NCBI GenBank assembly: GCA_900753285.1
Contig: CAADYN010000164.1
Span: 1 to 8,481 of the forward strand
DNA from: Clostridia bacterium
GTDB lineage: Bacteria > Bacillota > Clostridia > Oscillospirales > CAG-272
Direction: 5' to 3'
Length of the DNA: 8,481 bases
Positions 5,513 to 8,481 of this stretch are shown one piece after another. Under the pieces are notes generated by a model. It ran no database searches, had not been told where the DNA came from, and was given only the letters and a program-made list of their open reading frames with translations. Position 1 is the stretch's first letter. Every line of letters begins with the position of its first letter. Both the position numbers and the translations under genes were made by a program.

Positions 5513-6913
5513 TCAATTCAAGTATCTTCTAAAACCTGCTATTTTGTGGAAAACACTGTAGTTCGCGTCGTGGTAGTTGGCGGCTCCGTTGAAGGCAGTT
5601 CTCGACAGCATCAAAATGTCCTCGCCCTCGATGAAAAAGTCAACGTACTGGAATCCGATTTTGTTCTCGTCCGAGTCGCGGTAGTCGAAAATGTCGAGCG
5701 CCTTTTTCCATTGTTCGAGGTCGTCGGAGTATATCAGTGCAAGCCAGTTCCTGCCGCTTTGGTGCTGCTCACACAGGTAGCAGACTATCGAGACGTACTT
5801 TCCGCTGACTTCATCACGGTATATTTCAAACTTCGCGTGATTGCCCGGGAACTCTATCACCTTGTAAAACTCCTCGGGCGCGTCGGGGTCGGTCGTGTTC
5901 GGCTTCATTATCAGCGCAAGTCCGTATGACGGCACACATCCTCCTATCTGGTAACGCAGAACGTTCAGCAGTTCTCCATTAGGTGAGACGACGAGAGTGC
6001 CCTCAATGTTCCCGGCTGAATTACCTTTTGCGCATCCTTCCCAGCTTGGGTCATACGGTACGGGAGGGGAGAAATGCCACTTTGACGCGTCAAGCAGGTC
6101 TTCGTTCTCGTCTATTGAAGCCACCATAGTCGCGTGTGAACCGCTTGCCCAGCTTCCCCATTCGAGGGTGTTCCAAAGCCGCCCGTTGTATCTCACGATA
6201 TTTTCGGGATTGCGGTGTACTCCCTTTCCGCCGGAGCGATATGTTCCTCTTAGAAGCACGGTCGGCATACCGAATGTAACTCCGCCGTCGCTGCTCTTTC
6301 CGATGAGCATATCCCCGTATTCCGTACTGCATCCGAGCATATATAATTCCCCGCGGTGGATGAACATCTTCCCCCAAAAGCACGGGAACAGCTCGGATAT
6401 GTATTTCCATGTCTTACCGTCGTCGTCGGAGCGGAAAATCAGCGTGAGGTCCTGCGCTTCCCCGCCCTTGAACACATCCATAGACGCAAGCAAAAATCCG
6501 TCGGGATGACGCACGAGAGAAGGACTGCAAAGATACTGCCCGGAAAAGCTGTATGCGCCGTCCTCGGGATGAAGGTAGTTGACTACGCTCTCTCCCGGAA
6601 CCTTTCCCGTTCTCGCAAGTCTGACGCGGCTTTTTCGCACAGCAGTGCCTTCCTTCGCGCACACATAAAACTCGTAGTCCGTTTCGTCACAAAGCCCGCC
6701 GAGAGTGAATGACGTGCCGCTTACACTATATGAGGAATACTCCCCATCTCCGCGCCGCCGTATGTTCACCGTGTAGTCGGAAACGCCGTCAAGCGGAAGC
6801 CAGTCAAACGACACTCTTCCCTCTCCCGGATACACGCGGCATATGTAAATGTCCCCCGTATAAAACAATAGCGGCTTGTACGGATGAAAGCTCCATCTTG
6901 TTACGCCTGTCAT
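5513..6913 (-). CDS. FN3 domain plus sialidase-fold (BNR/Asp-box) beta-propeller protein
   Basis: A 466-residue protein without a signal peptide. Residues about 23-103 form a fibronectin type III domain (DWLPLDGVSDYTVNIRR, then a DETDYEFYVCA strand). Residues about 115-466 resemble the six-bladed sialidase propeller. Asp-box repeats are clear at 161-169 (RSDDDGKTW) and 206-214 (KSSDGGVTF) and degenerate at 395-402 (YSDDLEQW). The end, YHDANYSVFHKIAGFR (447-462), resembles the terminal motif of many bacterial proteins annotated as sialidase or exo-alpha-sialidase of unproven activity. I cannot place the arginine triad of GH33 sialidases with confidence, so true sialidase activity is doubtful; another exo-glycosidase or a glycan-binding role is possible. 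The ATG at 6913 follows the alpha-galactosidase stop by 7 nt, and its ribosome site overlaps that stop, so the two are probably translationally coupled and may act on the same substrate in the cytosol. Confidence 0.78.
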   Translation of the reverse strand: MTGVTRWSFHPYKPLLFYTGDIYICRVYPGEGRVSFDWLPLDGVSDYTVNIRRRGDGEYSSYSVSGTSFTLGGLCDETDYEFYVCAKEGTAVRKSRVRLARTGKVPGESVVNYLHPEDGAYSFSGQYLCSPSLVRHPDGFLLASMDVFKGGEAQDLTLIFRSDDDGKTWKYISELFPCFWGKMFIHRGELYMLGCSTEYGDMLIGKSSDGGVTFGMPTVLLRGTYRSGGKGVHRNPENIVRYNGRLWNTLEWGSWASGSHATMVASIDENEDLLDASKWHFSPPVPYDPSWEGCAKGNSAGNIEGTLVVSPNGELLNVLRYQIGGCVPSYGLALIMKPNTTDPDAPEEFYKVIEFPGNHAKFEIYRDEVSGKYVSIVCYLCEQHQSGRNWLALIYSDDLEQWKKALDIFDYRDSDENKIGFQYVDFFIEGEDILMLSRTAFNGAANYHDANYSVFHKIAGFRRYLN

Positions 6914-6920
6914 AGTTTTC

Positions 6921-6928
6921 TCACCTCT
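6921..6928 (-). promoter_or_regulatory. Ribosome binding site of the propeller gene overlapping the GH36 stop codon
   Basis: AGAGGTGA on the minus strand lies 7 nt before the ATG at 6913. Its last three bases are the TGA stop of the alpha-galactosidase gene, an arrangement typical of translational coupling. Confidence 0.7.
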
Positions 6929-8481
6929 TTATAAAATGCAGAACCACGGAATCTCCGTCGCGGTAGTTTTTCGTCAGATTTACACCGGCGTTCATCAAGG
7001 TGTTTCCGTGATATACCTTTCCGCTGCTCTCTTCGATGTACTCCGCCGTCGGGTCAAGTCCGCGCAGCTTTACAAAATACACGGGATGAACGGAGGTACG
7101 GATTACCACAAACGTAAACAGAGCTTCCGACTTGTTCTCCGAGACGTACATCCACGACGCGCACTTTCCCTGCTTTCCGTTATAGCTGTCATTTGGCATG
7201 ATGAGCCTGTACAAATCCCCACGGTTTATTACGCTGTAGAATCTGTGGTAGTCCTTTACCTGACGGCGTATGAGTTCGCGCTCCTCGTCGGTCAGCTTCG
7301 TGAGGTCAAGCTCATATCCGAACGCGCCTGCCATAGCTACGTTTCCGCGGGTCGTGAATGAGGTAACTCTGCCCGTCTGGTGGTTTGGAGAGGCGGAAAC
7401 ATGGCAGCTCATCGACGACGCGGGATAAACCATGGACGTGCCGAGCTGAATATCAAGCCGTTCCATAGCGTCGGTGTCGTCACTCGTCCAATACTGCGGA
7501 GAGTAGTAAAGCATAGCGGGATCGTATCTGCCGCCGCCGCTTGAACAGCCCTCGAGCAGGATATGCGGGAACGCGGTGGTTAGTCTGTCGAGCAGGTCGT
7601 ACAGTCCGAGGACGTAGCGGTGGTAAATCTCGCCGCCTCTGTCACCCTCAAGGAGCAGGCTTCCCGCTTCGGTGAGGTTGCGGTTGAAATCCCACTTCAC
7701 ATATTCTATATTCGCGGAGGACAGCACGCCCGATATCGTGTCAAACAGGTAGTCGCGCACGTCCTCTCTCGTCATGTCGAGCACATACTGGCTTCGGGAT
7801 ATAGAAAGGTCTCGTCCGGCTGTCATAAGGCACCACTCGGGATGCTCCTCATACAGGCGGCTCGCGGGGGATATCATCTCCGGCTCAAACCATATGCCGA
7901 ACTTTAGCCCGAGGTCGTTTATCTTCTTCACAAGGGGAGAAAGCCCGCCGCGAAGCTTTTCTTCGTTCACGAACCAGTCTCCGAGGGAAGAACGATCGTC
8001 ATTTCGCTTACCGAACAATCCGTCGTCCATCACGAGCATTTCTATACCGCAGTCAGACGCGTCCTTTGCTATGGCGAGCAGCTTTTCGTCGTCAAAGGCA
8101 AAGTATGTGGCTTCCCAGTTGTTCACAAGAATCGGTCGCTCACGGTCAGCCCATTCTCCGCGGCAGAGGTTCTTTCTGTACAGCTTATGGTACGTGCGCG
8201 ACATTTTTCCAAGACCCTCTCCCGACATCACAAGAACCGCTTCGGGAGTGACAAATTCCTCACCCACGCTGAGCTTCCAGTCAAATCCGTCGGGAGAAAT
8301 GCCTGCCATAAGTCTGACTAAGCCGAAAGCGTCCGTGTCGCAGGTTATATCGAAGTTTCCGGAATACACGAGCGAGATACCGAACGCCATACCGTGCTCT
8401 TCCGTAGTCTCGGAGGTGACGAGAGCCGCGAAGGGATTGTGGTGGTGGCTGGATGCGCCGCGTCTGCTTGAAACCGATACC
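6921..8481 (-). CDS. GH36 alpha-galactosidase, 5' partial
   Basis: The frame is open to the right edge. About 520 C-terminal residues of a roughly 720-740-residue family enzyme are present; the rest of the N-terminal beta-sandwich is missing. Upstream of the Met at 8390 the frame still encodes conserved GH36 sequence (SSRRGASSHHHNPF), so that Met is internal. Numbering from it: RPILVNNWEATYF (85-97) and VMDDGLFG (120-127) are substrate-pocket motifs; KWDFNR (232-237) holds the nucleophile Asp234; GCSSGGGRYD (281-290) is conserved; WTSDDTDA (301-308) holds the acid/base Asp, probably Asp304. A small C-terminal beta domain follows (about 400-489). The enzyme removes terminal alpha-1,6-linked galactose from melibiose, raffinose-family oligosaccharides or galactomannan fragments. 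GH36 enzymes of this type are usually intracellular tetramers. It is the first visible gene of a three-gene operon; the promoter is outside the window. Confidence 0.96.
   Translation of the reverse strand, partial: VSVSSRRGASSHHHNPFAALVTSETTEEHGMAFGISLVYSGNFDITCDTDAFGLVRLMAGISPDGFDWKLSVGEEFVTPEAVLVMSGEGLGKMSRTYHKLYRKNLCRGEWADRERPILVNNWEATYFAFDDEKLLAIAKDASDCGIEMLVMDDGLFGKRNDDRSSLGDWFVNEEKLRGGLSPLVKKINDLGLKFGIWFEPEMISPASRLYEEHPEWCLMTAGRDLSISRSQYVLDMTREDVRDYLFDTISGVLSSANIEYVKWDFNRNLTEAGSLLLEGDRGGEIYHRYVLGLYDLLDRLTTAFPHILLEGCSSGGGRYDPAMLYYSPQYWTSDDTDAMERLDIQLGTSMVYPASSMSCHVSASPNHQTGRVTSFTTRGNVAMAGAFGYELDLTKLTDEERELIRRQVKDYHRFYSVINRGDLYRLIMPNDSYNGKQGKCASWMYVSENKSEALFTFVVIRTSVHPVYFVKLRGLDPTAEYIEESSGKVYHGNTLMNAGVNLTKNYRDGDSVVLHFIKR

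Noticed and set aside
8388..8390. Met at 8390 as the start of the alpha-galactosidase
   Set aside because: The frame stays open to the window edge and the upstream codons encode conserved GH36 sequence (SSRRGASSHHHNPF), so the gene is cut by the window, not truncated at this Met.
8439..8447. Three consecutive His codons near the right edge, resembling a tag or metal site
   Set aside because: They fall in the SSH-x-HNPF segment that GH36 enzymes conserve; nothing points to a tag.

Overview
The window looks like a chromosomal segment of an anaerobic, low-to-mid GC Firmicute of the class Clostridia, probably an uncultured gut Oscillospiraceae/Ruminococcaceae-type bacterium. The main evidence is the fusion of IspH (HMBPP reductase) to four S1 RNA-binding domains, an arrangement known from Clostridia. 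AGGAGG-type ribosome sites, lipobox lipoproteins and several cytosolic glycoside hydrolases fit this. The taxonomic call is inference from gene content.

Layout. Plus strand: the 3' part of the ispH-S1 fusion (1-1881, its N-terminus lies off the left edge); a perfect hairpin followed by a rho-independent terminator (1895-1979); a GDPD-like lipoprotein (1992-2828); and a compact GH2 glycoside hydrolase (2866-4593). A terminator-like stem-loop that can work on both strands (about 4604-4649) separates these from three convergent minus-strand genes. In transcription order those are: a GH36 alpha-galactosidase entering from the right edge (8481-6921), an FN3 plus sialidase-fold beta-propeller protein (6913-5513), and a lipoprotein with a C-terminal Cys/His metal-site module (5495-4659). 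These three are 7 and 17 nt apart and almost certainly form one operon whose promoter is outside the window. No stretch over 300 bases lacks a gene, and I see no tRNA, rRNA, CRISPR array or mobile element.

How it fits together. The left gene joins an isoprenoid-pathway iron-sulfur enzyme to an S1 translation protein. An internal Shine-Dalgarno and ATG at 746-765, a sharp change of codon use at the same place, and a promoter-like motif at 481-509 suggest that the S1 module is also made alone at a higher level. The right side is carbohydrate metabolism: GH36 removes alpha-galactosyl residues, GH2 probably cleaves a beta-linked sugar (or a related GH2 substrate), and the propeller protein may be a further glycosidase or glycan-binding protein. 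None of the complete hydrolases has a signal peptide, so they probably act on imported oligosaccharides; no transporter lies in the window. The two lipoproteins are the surface-exposed products.

I found no clear new defence or mobile system. The points most worth following are the dual-output ispH-S1 gene, the terminator abutting an SD-less lipoprotein gene, the zinc-site lipoprotein, and the unassigned sialidase-fold protein co-expressed with an alpha-galactosidase.
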